From Fremontodendron californicum (lineage: Eukaryota; Streptophyta; Magnoliopsida; Malvales; Malvaceae), in NCBI GenBank assembly GCA_030761205.1, contig JAULJL010000025.1, forward strand, positions 7,941,501 through 8,005,500: 64,000 bases of DNA, read 5' to 3'. Under the pieces are notes generated by a model that saw only the letters and a list, made by a program, of their open reading frames with translations, searched no databases and had not been told where the DNA came from. Below are positions 23,442 through 36,038 of the stretch, one piece after another (positions within the stretch are counted from its first letter, which is position 1; every line of letters starts with the position of its first letter). Both the position numbers and the translations under genes were made by a program.

Positions 23442-23838
23442 TTGGAATCCGTTGAAATAAAATCGAAATTTGGATTCTCTAATGGTGCTGAATTTGTTTT
23501 TGGTAATTATATTGAGAAACAAATAGAGATTATGGATTTGTTGCTCGCGAAGAAAAAGGAAAATTTTTGGTTAATTTCCAATCAATTGAATATGTTTAAA
23601 ATGGAAAATATTATTGTACTTGGACTAGCATACATAGAACAAGAAAAATCTAGGCTTTCTTCTTTGTCTGAATTTGGTGCAAACATAGCATTCAAGTAGC
23701 TGTCATGCTAGTGGTTTTTCTGCCTTGGTGATGGTTGGTATGGCTGTGATTGGTATAGCCATCCCTTATGCAACATTTTATGTTTGGTTGGGAGTGGATT
23801 CACCTGGTTCAATGAAGGTTATATGTAATTAATTTTCT
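23442..23838 (+). pseudogene. Unrecognised coding-like fragment with a membrane segment
   Basis: An 85-codon frame (23442-23699) encodes a charged stretch ending SRLSSLSEFGANIAFK. Shifting frame after a 4-base interruption at about 23697-23703, coding-like sequence continues CHASGFSALVMVGMAVIGIA through a hydrophobic segment to GVDSPGSMK (about 23704-23816). The shift suggests a broken gene. I do not recognise the family; it precedes the SCPL pseudogene and may be unrelated to it. Confidence 0.35.
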
Positions 23839-24084
23839 CATTCCTTAATTTATTTGTATTATTGCATTTTTCGCAAATGAATCTCCTTATTACATGGTTC
23901 CTATATTTTCCTACACACAATGGTAGATTGAAAACATGTTGAGATTTCTTGAATGTTCATCTTCTCTGGGTGGAATGTAATAAAATGTATGAACATGATT
24001 TTGTTGGTTGAAATTTTTTGTACAGGGGAAGATCTATGACATCTATCCTACTTGCTCCAAATAAATAAAGCTGGGCAATCCTGT

Positions 24085-25613
24085 TTTAGAATTTGCTACT
24101 ATTTTAATTCGAGGGCTGAATTCTTCTGGTCTCATGGATTAATGTCGGATTCTACATACAAAAGGTTCACTACTACTTGTAATTACTCACAATTAGATCT
24201 GCTCAAAGGTCGGGCTATCCGTCCAAGCCTGAAGGTCCGTCGATATTTTGGAAGGTTTGGACAAAAATATTAGGCCCGAAATATGGGGTTGGACAAAAAA
24301 ATGAGGCCCGTTTAAAAAATGGACCGGACCTTGGCTCCAACTATCAAGGCCCGAGCCCGGCCCGGCCTGCCCAGTTTTTTGTTTATATAATATATTATTT
24401 TTATTTTTATATATTATGTAATTTATATTATATAAAAAATAAATATATATAATATTCTAGTGTAAAATTTAAAAATATGCTAACTTATTCATGTTTTAAA
24501 ACTTAATAAAAGTAAAAAAAAAAAAGTAATAACATTAAATAATAAAAAAAAAATATTTGTTTAAAATTAAAAAAAAATAATATGGACGAGTTTAAATGGG
24601 TTTGGACTACCCATTTATAAATATGGACGGACTTGGGTAGAATTTGAAACCCATATTTTGAACCGGGTTTGAACAAGTATATATGATATTGGTACCATAC
24701 TTAAGCCAGGCCGAATCCGGCCGGCCATGATCATCTCTAATCGCGCGATATGTTAGCGAGTATTATTGAGGAAAGGTTTCTCGTATTTGTTCAAGGGTGA
24801 TGAGCCAAGTAAGTAGAGAAACTAGTAGATTCGTGGATAAGTATGATGTTACCCTTGATGTCTGTATATCATCAGTGTTCTGTTCTCACAATCCAAAGCC
24901 CTTACTCCCCAAGTGAGTTTAAATTGTATAATTTCATATACTAGAAGGGTTCTTTAATTTATTTAATTACCTTCTAGCCTTTGCTACTTGTTTTCTAACT
25001 TGGACGTTTTCTTTGTCCAACAGCAAGTTGGTGAGACAATAGATGTCTGTATAGAAGACGAAACAGTTAATTATCTAAACAGGCAAGATGTGCAGAAGGC
25101 TCTCCATGCACGTCTTGTAGGAGTCCATAAATGGGCTGTTTGCAGCAAGTAATTCTCTTATGCGAATTTTTTTTTTGCTTTTTGATATTTGAGGTTGTCA
25201 AAGTTTGATCCTTAGACACTCCAGCACTCTACCAACAAACCACACGACTTGATCTGAAACTCACCTAATTATCTTCCTTCTATTTTGTCCATTTGTGTCC
25301 TAGATTATGAGCTGCTTGATCTGGGATACCAACAATCACTATTGTGGTCAAACTCGTGAAAGCTAGAATTCGAGTCATGGTATACAGGTAAATGATTCTC
25401 ACGTTAAAGGTTTTCTTCATGTTTTCTGAAAATATAATGCATATGATCTTTGTTTGGTTGATTGTAGTACTCATAACAGACGTTTTTAAATATAGTGGAG
25501 ATCAAGATTCTGTTATCCCATTGACTGGAAGTCGAACATTAGTTAATTGACTGGCGAAGGAACTAGGTTTGAAAACTACTGTGCCTTACCGAGTTTGGCT
25601 TGAGGGACAACAG
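24085..25613 (+). pseudogene. Serine carboxypeptidase-like (SCPL45-type) pseudogene
   Basis: Exon pieces: about 24085-24192 (FNSRAEFFWSHGLMSDSTYK); about 24742-24914 (RYVSEYY then a stop, later ETSRFVDKYDVTLDVCISSV); 25024-25148 (VGETIDVCIEDETVNYLNRQ, HARLVGVHKWAVCS); 25304-25387 (DYELLDLGIPTITIVVKLVK); 25496-25613 (SGDQDSVIPLTGSRTLVN, stop, LAKELGLKTTVPYRVW). This matches the C-terminal half of plant serine carboxypeptidase-like proteins of the SCPL45 group. The catalytic Asp (GDQDSVIP) is present. The Ser region and N-terminus are absent and there are at least two in-frame stops. A MITE splits the first exon seen. The gene is dead. Confidence 0.85.
24193..24741. mobile_element. MITE of the 'TTAGA..CTGCTCA' family, copy 2, in an SCPL exon
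   Basis: Left end ATTAGATCTGCTCAAAGGTC and complement of the right end ATTAGAGATGATCATGGCCG are similar. It interrupts the SCPL coding sequence between CNYS and RYVSEYY. Flanks TCACA and TCGCG could be a decayed target duplication (both differences are CpG-type changes). GC-rich 'gcccggcccgg' arms as in copies 1 and 3. Confidence 0.6.
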
Positions 25614-25844
25614 GTAATTATCAGTCTAGAGGTGGTAATTGGACAAATTCGGGCTGGTTCGGATATTTTCTCGAGTATGTTTATATTATTTTTATTTTAG
25701 GTTAGATGTAATCATTTCTACGTAATTTAAATATTTATTTTTAAAAATAAATTAAATAATTTATTTTTTTAAAGTAAGCTTTTATTAAGTATAAATAATT
25801 TTGACCCCTCTATCAAGTAAAAATTCTGAAGGGAAAAGGAAAAA

Positions 25845-26135
25845 TAATTAACATATTGATGTTATTTTCAGAATGCATAATTATTTTTTGAGTTGAAATT
25901 TCTTGATCCATTTCTTACTCAATCTTCTAATAACGATGGAGATATTCAGATTGATTATGAAAGAAGCAGGACACAGGTGAAGATCAGTAGTTCCATAAAA
26001 TTTAAAAATTTCTTGTTTGCAATTACTACTTTGGATTAATTTGGTTAGAATATTTATTTGTTTCAGGAAGCAAGAGCCTTTCCTGATGTTGAGACTCAAG
26101 ATATTATGTCGGATACGACTATTGCCTTTGGTATG
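25845..26135 (+). pseudogene. Inverted duplicate of BDP1 exons 3-4 with their intron
   Basis: Close match, in opposite orientation, to the BDP1 region 33447-33740. It includes the end of the preceding intron (TGTTATTTTCAG), exon 3 (EFLDPFLTQSSNNDGDIQ), the whole intervening intron, and exon 4 (EARAFPDVETQDIMSD). Retention of the intron shows duplication of DNA, not of mRNA. The copy has changes, including a stop early in exon 3 (AATGCATAA) relative to the intact gene. Confidence 0.85.
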
Positions 26136-26136
26136 T

Positions 26137-26261
26137 GCTAGATTGGAATAATCACTGGGAACCGAAGACGACTGCATTTTAGGGTAAGTACCAGTATCCT
26201 CATGTGGATATTTAGAAGCAGAAGAAGAATGACTAAATAAAGAAAAAAAAATCACTAACAA
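26137..26261 (-). other. Short unrecognised coding-like segment
   Basis: The minus strand encodes SSSASKYPHEDTGTYPKMQS and a few more residues of compositionally normal protein, ending near an acceptor- or donor-like junction next to the BDP1 duplicate. It may be an exon relic of another gene brought in with the rearrangement. Family not recognised. Confidence 0.25.
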
Positions 26262-26937
26262 TTCTTAAAAAAAAAAAATTCTTAAAAAAAAAAAAATTTT
26301 AATACCCAGACTAAATAAAGAAAAGGGTTTTTCCTTATTTGATCGTATTCTGCAAATAAACAAATAAACTAACTTTTTCAAAGTAAAACAACCCAAATTT
26401 CAACAAAAATTAAAAAAAAAAAAACAATTTTCTAACCAAACATGAAAAACCTAGTAACATTTGTCAGTAACAAAAGAAAGTTGTAAAAACAAAACACGTA
26501 AGAAATATATTATAATAATAACAAGACAAAGAAAAAACAGAAAATGTTAGGAGAAAAAAGCTTACCTGTTTTTTTTTTAAGTGAATTAAGAGTTAATTGT
26601 TGAAAAGTTGGGATTGAAGATATCTTCTGTTTTTGGGTGTTTTTTTTTCTATTTCAGTTTTATAAAAAAGAAAAAAAAGGAGAAGTTGCGAATAGAAAGA
26701 AAATTTTGATGAATATTTTTGAAACCATTTAAAATCGATGTCGCAATTGGTAAGAATTGAAGGGGTATTTTTCATGTATTTTATTTAAGCCCAAAGAGTA
26801 TCTTGGTCAACAAATCCAGAAGGGTGAAGCCCAATATGGATAAAGCAGCCCTACTAGCCCATACAAAATTAGATGTTCTTCCTGAGGTGATTAGATGAGA
26901 CTTTTTTTTTATAATAATTTTTACATTTGATTTTGAG

Positions 26938-27228
26938 TAGACCTACTCAAAGATGGGATAGTTTGTTTGGGTCGATAGGTCGATTCATATTGGGTCGAGC
27001 TTGGATAGATTTTTTTTTTCATTTTGGATCGACTTGGACCGATCTAAATTATTATTTATGTACTAAAAAAATTATTTAAATTTAATTATAAAAATATATA
27101 AATATTAATATAAAAAGTGATTTTTTTAATATTATTTAAACAGTGAAACAGCCTTGCAGGCCGGACTTGGGTAAGAAAAGAAGAAAAATTTTCGACCTCA
27201 GCCCGATCCATGAGCAAGTCTAATTTTG
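26938..27228. mobile_element. MITE of the 'TTAGACCT' family, copy 3
   Basis: Left end GTAGACCTACTCAAAGATGG and complement of the right end ATTAGACTTGCTCATGGATC are similar to each other and to the ends at 20037 and 24193. AT-rich interior. Confidence 0.55.
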
Positions 27229-28624
27229 AGTTACACGATAAAAATTTCATTTCGTATTCACACTTTACTCATTCAAAGATCTCCAACTACTTGAATTTTT
27301 TTTCTTTTGCAAAAAATGATTTGCACATTTTTCGATATTTGTTTCATAAAAAATGAATTTCAAATCAACCAAAAATTACATTTTTTTAAAATGTTTTATA
27401 CTTTTCAAAAATATAAGATATTTTTTTGAAAACTAAAGTAAAGTGAAAAGGATCGATCCTTGAATATAAGAATCGATCCCTTTTTGTTTAGAATCTTAAG
27501 CCAAAAAAAAAAAAAAGATCAATCCTTTATGTAGATCAATTTTCTAAGAATAAAAGCCGAAGCAAAATAAAAAATAAAAATCCCTTAAATCACTTAAGTG
27601 TAGAGATGATCCTTTTTATATAAATACAATTTTTTTTTTTAAATAATCAAATAAAAGAAATATTTTATACAAAATTATTCAAACAACTAAAAATATTAAC
27701 TTTTTAAAAAATAAATCTATTTTCTAAAATTATTTTTAATAATCATTTTTTGCTACACAAATAAACTCGAAGACTCAATTATTTTCTTCTTTAAAGCACA
27801 TAATTATTATCTCATAAAACATTATCATGAAGTTTTACAAAAATAAATTTATATAATTGACACGTGTTGTTAAATTATAATTAAGAAAGTTAATAATTTA
27901 ACATATTATTACTTGAATGAACATGTAGTTAAAAAATGGATAAAATAATAATCTTTTATGTTATTTTTTACATTTATCTTTTTCACTCTACTAAATAAAG
28001 TGCTCCCTAGATCTTTTAAATATTGCTCCCATTAACTTGTACAAACTTTAAGAAAGTTATAATTTACTAATATTTTTCTTTCAAATAAATAAATAGAGTT
28101 TCATTTATACCAATTATAATTTTTTGTGTGTTGGCAATCATGAAATATTTGATGCTAATTTCTTTTGTGTTTCTTTATTGTCTTCTTTCTCCAAAGCTAT
28201 TATTGTATTGGTTGTTTATTTTTGCTTTTTTTTTTTTTGGCCAAGATGCTAATCAAGAATAAAAAAAAGAATTAGTTGCTTCAATTTTGGTAAGGAACAA
28301 AGAAATTAGGCTGTTTATTTCAAAATAAAATTTCGAAAAATGATTATTGCATTTTTTTTATATTTATTTGACAAAAAAAATTAATTAATCAAAGAAAAAC
28401 AAAGTTTTTTTTTCGTTTTGAAAATGGTCTTTTTTTTTCAAAAGAAAAAAACAATTTTCAAAAAAACACTGCCCATTAGTAAAACTAACCCGTGAACTTT
28501 CCAACAAAATTACGAAGAAAATGAGACAAAGGGAGCATTTGATTTTTTTTTTTAAGAGAAATTATTAGTTGGATCCACCAATTTTTGAAGTTTAATCTCA
28601 TTAAATGGTTATCTAATAAAATTA
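27229..28624. other. AT-rich intergenic sequence
   Basis: Long A/T stretches. A short frame at about 28140-28260 starts MKYLMLISFVFLYCLL like a signal peptide but ends within about 40 codons in T-rich sequence; I do not call it a gene. A 'gatcgatcctt' phrase repeats several times around 27450-27610. Confidence 0.4.
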
Positions 28625-28980
28625 ACATTGTTGACACAACTTTTGAGGTTAAAAACTGTGTATCACTGCAAACGTAATGTTAAACGGATACAAAAAATTG
28701 ACTTTAGCTATTAAAATAATGGTTTGACAACCAATATCAAAAAACCAAAAAAAATTGAACTTTTGCAATTTAAAAGTTAACTTTTGAATAAAATAACTTT
28801 ATAATCCTCACATCTTTAAATTTTTATTATTTTAAGCATATTTTTTTTGACACTTTAATTCCTCAACATTTTTTCATAGCAATACCAAACACTTAAAAAT
28901 TCTTAAATAACATTTTTTTCCATCATTTTTTTCAACCCAAGTTTTTTCCGACAACAATGCTAAACTAGCCAAATATTTGG
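28625..28980. mobile_element. MITE family 'GTTGACACAACTTTTGAG', copy 2
   Basis: Aligns with 22245-22615 over nearly its whole length and ends CAATGCTAAACTAGCC, close to the terminal repeat of the element at 42821-43492. Confidence 0.6.
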
Positions 28981-30113
28981 TTGGCTCTAAACCAGACTTT
29001 TTTTGGTTATCAAATCTTACTGTGAAACAGGCCATTGCCACAAATTGTATCACTGCAAACATAAACTCTTTGCAGCTGTAGGTCATGATCACTTTCATAC
29101 TAAATTGATCCAACCATGCTGCAGATATTACCAAGCACACAAGGAAACTAATTTGAATTACTTTGTAGCATTCTAAGATAACTATGAAGGTTAAGATGTT
29201 TCCCCTTAGTTCATTTACCAAAAAATTGAACATGCTTATTCCTTCATTAAGCTTACAAAGAAATGGACAGCAGATGAAAAGAGAAAAATCACCACTTGGT
29301 GGAAATCAAACAGGGCAACAAACTAGGACTTCTATCACAAGCAAAATTCCCAAATCAAAATAATAAGGGGAACTACAGGATGAGAACAATTTTCTCTTAT
29401 CATATGTGCATGCAGACAAACTGTATAGGTAAATGCAAACACTCACAGTTAAAGCATCAATGAATCATCATCTACTGCTCTTGCCCTTTTGGAACAACCC
29501 TTGAACCCGAAAGGAAAATCAATTATTGAAATAAAAGCATAATTGGATTGATACGAGTACCTACCTCTCTCCCCGATGGAAGCATCAGGTGGCATTAGCC
29601 CTCGTGCATGTCGAAAGCAAACTCCACAGTAATTCCAAGAAGTAGAAAACTTTTAGTGAGACAAAGCTGATAAGACCTACACTAATCTGATGTCTGTTTG
29701 TAGCAAGTAATGCTCTTCAAAAAATTGATGTTTAAGTTAGCTGTAATGAAAAGAATTTAAAATTGTATGGTTCAACAAATATCAACACAAAAATACATGT
29801 CAACTAATAAGCAAGACTAGGAAGAATTATCAAAAGAACAAGGTCCATATAAATAGTTTCAAATACAATTATAGACAATTTATACATCCTATGACTAAGA
29901 CATAAATGATTAATTCTCTCTTCTTAAAGAAAAAGGATCCCACCTTTAATTCCCTACAAAAATTGCCCTTTACAAAAGCCAGATACTAACATTGCCTAGA
30001 AATGAATTTAAAAATACATAGATATATGTTAGAAATAATCAATATGCTCATTTTCTGTGATTTCTTTTAACCTTTTAAGAAAATCTATACCACTCCTTTT
30101 CCGGTCTTGATTC
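28981..30113 (-). other. 3' flank and probable 3' UTR of BDP1
   Basis: Downstream of the BDP1 stop on the minus strand. No coding sequence recognised in about 1.1 kb. The poly(A) site was not determined. Confidence 0.4.
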
Positions 30114-33100
30114 CTAAAATGCACTTCTATATGAGCTCAATATTTCATGATCATCATCAATTTCATCGGACTTTAAAGTACTATGGTCTTCAGTAACATC
30201 TGCTTCTTGATCTCTGACTGCTACATCCTCATCCTGCTCAGGTTTTGCTGCTTCCTCCTGCTACAAAGGTTAAGCAGTACTTAGCCAAATGTTAATCCAT
30301 CTAAGTTCCCTTATCAAAGGATCATAAGTCCTAACTGTGATTATCTCATCACCATCCAAAAAAAAGGAAAATAAAGGGAACATGGTTGTGATTAGCATGC
30401 AGGGAAAATGTTAGCCATGATCTAAAATACTCGGAAGGACATTATCCAGATTTAATGATTACGCTCATTGATGGGATTGGATAGTTTCCGATTAGATAAT
30501 TTGTTGTGTTTATCACCTTTTTAATTTCTCAACAATTTTGCAATAGCAAACTCTTGCAAATGCATATAGCCATTCCCACACATTGATTCAGATTGCCTAG
30601 GCAGGACATAACAACTCCTCAACATGTTCAGCACATAATATCTCCTCATCAACATAGCATCACTGCAAATTATTATCCTATGACAAATAAAATAAAGAAA
30701 AGGAAACATACATTAGTTCTGGGAGTCAACTCTTCCGCTTCGTGTGTTAAATCAATGGAAACATCTCCATGAGACTCCTGATCTACCCCAGAAACTTGCT
30801 GCAACTGCTCGATCACCTTCTCAAAATAGGAATGATCTGCAAAATAGTTAATACTATTACTACACCATATTTTGTAAGCATGGCAAAACTCACAATAATA
30901 AAGATCAGTGAAGCATTTGATGAATAGACAACAAAAAAGGAACTTCACCGTTGGCACGACTTGCTAAAGCCTCAGAAAGTTTAAATGGATATCGACGCTC
31001 TTCATTCTTAAATTTTAACTTGATCTGATGACGACTTCTTCCAGGAAAAAGTTGTTGTATCAATGAAAAATCAGGTCCAAACTGCCGAATGGCCTAAAAC
31101 ACATTACAGCAGAAATCAAGTGAAAATCAGATCATAAATTCATTCTAGAAAGTGGTGAAAGTGTCCTAAGAACCTAACCTGTGTCTCTTCATAATACCTA
31201 AAATGGGATTCATAGTAACTTTACCACACCTATTCAGTGACAGTGTGACCACATCCTCCCAACAAATATGCTAACTAAGGTCCAAACACAAATTTTTGCA
31301 GTAATAAACTGAAACAAATTTGTAACCACGCATAGACACACACAAAAGAAGAAAGACATTTTATCATTTTTCTTTTTATACTGCATTTTCAGATATAAAG
31401 TGTAGTTGGTTTCTAATGGAAGCAAAAAAGATGTGAAATTCTTCAAGCACATACCCCATAAAAGAATTCTGTGTCTTGTTTTGACCATCTTGCTCTGGGT
31501 TCTTTGTTCATGTAAGACTGATAATTTAAGCAGAAGGAACTTGATTGGGCCCTACCACTCACTTGATCAGCTGTAAAGCCTTGGTATTGTTCTGAAGCAA
31601 TGAAGCTTTCTTCATCATGAACATTTTCCTCATCAAAAGTCTTCTGAGTACTGCAGATAAATAATATAACCCAAACCATAAATCAGTGGACTGCACACAA
31701 TGTCGAAAATGATCAATAAAATGAAAAAAAAAAAAAAAAAAAAGAAGCAAACAAGCACCCTCATATTCCGAATTTCTTTACAGCAAAAGAAATATCGTGA
31801 CATCAACGGAAGCAATTTTTACCCAAAGCATGGTGAAGTTTTTATGAGCATAGCCTCAACCTACTCTTAAAAAAACTTGCACTCAGAGTAGCATTGATAA
31901 ATGTACAGATATATATTGGGGGAGGGAGTGAAAGAGAGGGAAGCATGTCCTTAAAATGCCAAAACATACATTTGCAGTAAAAATGAAATATATTGAGCAA
32001 GTTCAGAAGCATTGCAGAAAAAGTAAGAAGATGGAAGTGCTAATAGACACAAAGTTCTAGCCAGATGCAATTCTAGTTAAAAGATTCATGTACCTCTGAT
32101 TGGTCAAAGGTACTTTTGATGTTTTCGCTTCTTTATTCTGCATAACATGACAGATTTAGGTCAGGAAAAGGACAAAAGCAATGAATCAGCAAAGATAATA
32201 AAATTGATATTCTAATGCTAAAACTCTTTGCATGGTTAGGGGAAGTATGGTAACTTTTATAGGAAAACAGAACATGTACCGCTAACCGCTCCTTATAATC
32301 TGCAAACAGAATAATATCCTTCAAGGCCACCTTTGTATAGTCAATTTCATCCTCTGGGGTGTGCAGTAAAGACTCATCCACTGGAAAAGAAAATGGAAAT
32401 TTTATTAGTAAATAGACAAAGAATAATGCCTTACAACTTTAATGTCTAGAAGTTGTAACAACCAAATCTTCTCTTTCTACGAGTTGAATGAGAAAATTTC
32501 TTCTGTCGTTCTTTTGCTGGATGATCTGATGCTTCATTGGCTTTCTTATGTTTTTGAGCTTCATTAGCTATCTTACGCTTTCGAGGAGGTTTTTCACTTT
32601 CATTCATGGGTTTCTTTGACCTCCTAGAAGTTCTCCTCTTTGGAGATGCACTCTCCACATTATATTCATCATCATCATCATCATCATCGTCTTTATCCTC
32701 ATCGATAGCATAACTACTGGGAAGCTCGGCAGCTATGCCATCATCATTACAAGTTCCATCCTCAGGATCATCAACAACCTGAGGACTAGTCACATGCTTT
32801 CTCAACTGCTTTATTGCTTTGCCATTTCTATTCACCTCATCTGCAGTGGAAGACTGCTTGGACTTTCGAGAAGGATTTGATACTGGAGATGCCTTCCTTT
32901 GCCTGATATTAGAACTCTGAGAACCAATAGAACCAATAGAGGAACATAAACAGGATAACATCACATAATGAAATTTCAAAAAGAGTTTTATCTAAGTTCG
33001 AGATTAGATACAGGAGAGAAAGTTGTGGAAGAAAAAATTTACCACTTCTCTAGGCATGACAGGAACATTTCCAGAAGGGGCAACACCTGGGTTAGAAGCT

Positions 33101-34285
33101 TCTGTGAGGTTTACCAGTTCCTCATTCACCGGACATTCAGAGGTAGAAGGATCTGGAGGAATAAAAACACCTAAATTCATGGGTGAGCAAACAGGAACAT
33201 CATTGGTCGGAAAGTCAGGAATTGAGCCTTCTCCCAACATTGTTTCAGAAGGAACAAACTGAGAATTTGGAGGATGCATAACAGACTCAACCACAATTGG
33301 TTGTGGGGTGATTCCACTAGTTTGTAACCTGGGCTTGGGTTTGAATTTTCCAACACGCCTTCCTAAACATCAACAAGGATTTCAGAAAGGCACAAAAAAA
33401 CACCTGCAAGAAATTAAGAATAACATAGTAGCCAATCTAACACATACCAGAGGCAATGGTCGTATCCGACATAATATCTTGAGTCTCAACATCAGGAAAG
33501 GCTCTTGCTTCCTGAAACAAATAAATATTCTAACCAAATTAATCCATAGTAATTGCAAACAAGAAATTCTGTAAATTTTATGGAAGTACTGATCTTCACC
33601 TGTGTCCCGGTTCTTTCATAATCAATCTGAATATCTCCATCGTTATTAGATGATTGAGTAAGAAATGGATCAAGAAATTCCAACTCAAATAAGTCTGCAT
33701 TCTGAAAATAACATCAATATGTTAACTATTTTTCCCTTTCCCTTCAGATGGAATCGATGTGTCAAAATCTACCAAATAATTTGTACCCCAATCTAAAAAA
33801 AAGGTACTAATTCGCCAATAGTACTATTAATGAGATATAGACTTCTTTCTTTTTCAGTTTACCTCCCCAACTGATCTTCCAAAGCTAGAATTTGTATCAT
33901 CACAACAATTGGAAACGGCAACCTCATCAAGCAGAGAATCTGTGACAGCTGCTTGGGAAGGGTATATTACCTGTGAGCTCCTACTGTCATCTACAATATT
34001 GTCAAGCTGGACAACCTGAACTGCATCTACGCCGACAGATGCTGATGTAGCTGCCTCATCCTTTGAAACATCAGGGTGTTTTGAAGGGATTGAGCCAGAA
34101 GTTTCATCTTTAGCTTTACGTTTAGCCTTGGGTTGAAACTTGGCACCAGCACGAGCTGCCAACATATTCAAAATCTAATTGAAACAACCAAAAGAAAGAA
34201 ATCAAGTTTTCTTATAGAAAGAATTGAAGCTTTTCTAACCTTGGGTTACAAGCGGCTCATCCAAAAATAAATCAGAATCATCCAT
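30114..34285 (-). CDS. BDP1: TFIIIB subunit B'' (BDP1), complete gene
   Basis: Coding exons on the minus strand: 34285-34250, 34174-33863, 33701-33600, 33511-33448, 33362-33043, 32916-32463, 32380-32280, 32137-32094, 31650-31455, 31093-30949, 30836-30712 and 30260-30114. The total of 2046 bases keeps frame (about 681 aa). The SANT/Myb domain spans exons 9-11: RARWSKQDTEFFYG, AIRQFGPDFSLIQQLFPGRS, RHQIKLKFKNEERR, YPFKLSEALASRA. This is the hallmark of BDP1, which joins TBP and BRF1 to open Pol III promoters (tRNA, 5S) in the nucleus. The N-terminal half is low complexity: a QPKAKRKAK basic patch, an acidic DDDDDDDDE run, and a lysine/arginine-rich region. The first coding exon is the least certain (donor CTT|GTAACC). 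A 5' UTR intron (about 34294-34496) is likely. Exons 3-4 have an inverted copy at 25845-26135. Confidence 0.88.
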
Positions 34286-34543
34286 ATCAAAACCTGGATT
34301 GTAACACCAAGATTATTGCTTTGAAACACTTGTCTCAAGTAAATGAAATTGAAAACAAAAATAGTTAAACTTTGTCAAAGAAATTTGCGCTAACTCAGGC
34401 ATCGTCAAAGATTTTTAATGTCAAAACAGAACACAAGATTATTGTCCGTGACAATAATCACAATTAAAACAAACTGAATTAAAAAAAAAATAGTTACCGG
34501 ACTTTCCGCCGGATTCCGGTGATAGGTACCGATTTTGTGAGGT

Positions 34544-34604
34544 TTTGACGATTTGACTCTTGTTCTCTCACAGTCTTTGACGATTTGACTCTTGTTCTCT
34601 CACA
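34544..34604 (-). repeat. Tandem duplication in the BDP1 5' region
   Basis: Two identical 29-bp copies (34544-34572 and 34576-34604, beginning TTTGACGATTTGACTCTTG) separated by three bases. They fall in the presumed 5' UTR exon or core promoter of BDP1. Confidence 0.85.
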
Positions 34605-34619
34605 AGTGCCCCATTCTCG

Positions 34620-36038
34620 CAGCCTAAGAGATCACTAGCTCTGTTGAAGGCATTTTTGGAAGGCAACCCACTACCAGAAGCGTTCTGATCTCCTGATCAG
34701 TTCTTGAATTGAGAATACAAATTGAGATTGTAAGCAAGTTTGATTGCTGAAGGCAGTTCTTAACCGTCTGAATATGAAAATTAAATTTGTTTGTTTATTC
34801 CTTGGTTTCTTATTGGATAAAGAAACATTTTTGTAAAGATCTCAAGTAAAGGAAAAGGAGAAGTGTTCTCTTCTAGAACTTTAATATTTCACGTGAGGTA
34901 ATAGCTATGTTACTCAAACTCTTTATTTTTTTTTAAGTATTCGTGTTTGCCACTTGTGTCCGACACATATTCGCACATAAATAATGAAGTATGATCTTCC
35001 AAATGTATGGAAAAACTTAAATAAAATTGAGCATACTTGTATCGGGCACATACCCGTATTGACACTCACCTCCTAATCCGGATAACATAAGGTAATAGTA
35101 TAAATCCCGATTGAAATTGGGAGCAATGGGAATCATTTCCCGGCTGTAAGCATAAAGCACGTAGAATAAAAAAAATGGAGGCGGTTTGGACGAAAGAATT
35201 TTATTAGTTAGGTCAAAACAACAAATAAAATAGCAAGATGCTCAAGCAACTCGTAAAGATATGCTGAGCTAGTATAGGCTTTGATAACAGAACCGATATG
35301 CTGAGGTCTCTTCCATTATATACGAGTTCCTCAGCTGTAAAGTCTGTAGTTTTGGAATCTTTAAAGGTGATAGGCTTGATACTTTCACCGGTCGCACTGC
35401 CGTACTGTCATGTAAAATATTCAGAATACACTTGAGAAAGTATATTCCGGTATTTGGAGGAAAAAGAATGGCTACAAAGTGATCTAGTGCAATATTTATC
35501 TGTTTCGGTTACACCAGTTCGTATCTTAGTGACAACTCCCAATATTTTAGTGTTTTTCTTAAAATATTTGGCTAAAATACTAAAAAAAACCCTGAACTAT
35601 TTTACTTTTCTTAGATAAGTTCGTAACTTTTATTGTACTCAAAAAAATCTTTATTCTTTGATTTGTACTTAAATAAATCTTTATTTCAAATGAAAAATTG
35701 ATTATGTTAAGGATTAATTTAAGTATAAATTAAATATTAGAGGTTTATTTTGGTACAAATTAAAGGTTAAGTACTTATTTGGATACAAATTAAATGTTAT
35801 GACTTAAAGTCTTATTTGACTGTATTAAAAGTATAAAAATTTATCTAAATAAAGTAGTACAGTTTAGGATTTTTTTATTATTTTAACCAAAGTATTACTT
35901 ATCTGCTTGCTTTTCCTTAGCCAACTATGTATTAGTTTTAAAGCAGTAAATGTAGGATGCACTAGTCCAGTCCTTTTACTTCCTAAAAGAAGAAGAGGAG
36001 GGGAGGGGGTTTGGGTAGTGGTGAAAAACAATACTAGC
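34620..36038. other. Intergenic sequence upstream of BDP1
   Basis: Probable BDP1 promoter next to 34620-34800. Further right is sequence with repeat-like phrases (35560-35880: repeated 'ttaaaggtta', 'tttatttg.ta', imperfect inverted copies), probably an old element. No gene recognised. Confidence 0.4.

Noticed and set aside
33023..33262. Plus-strand ORFs overlapping BDP1 exon 5
   Set aside because: Shadow frames of a minus-strand exon with clear splice sites and phase.
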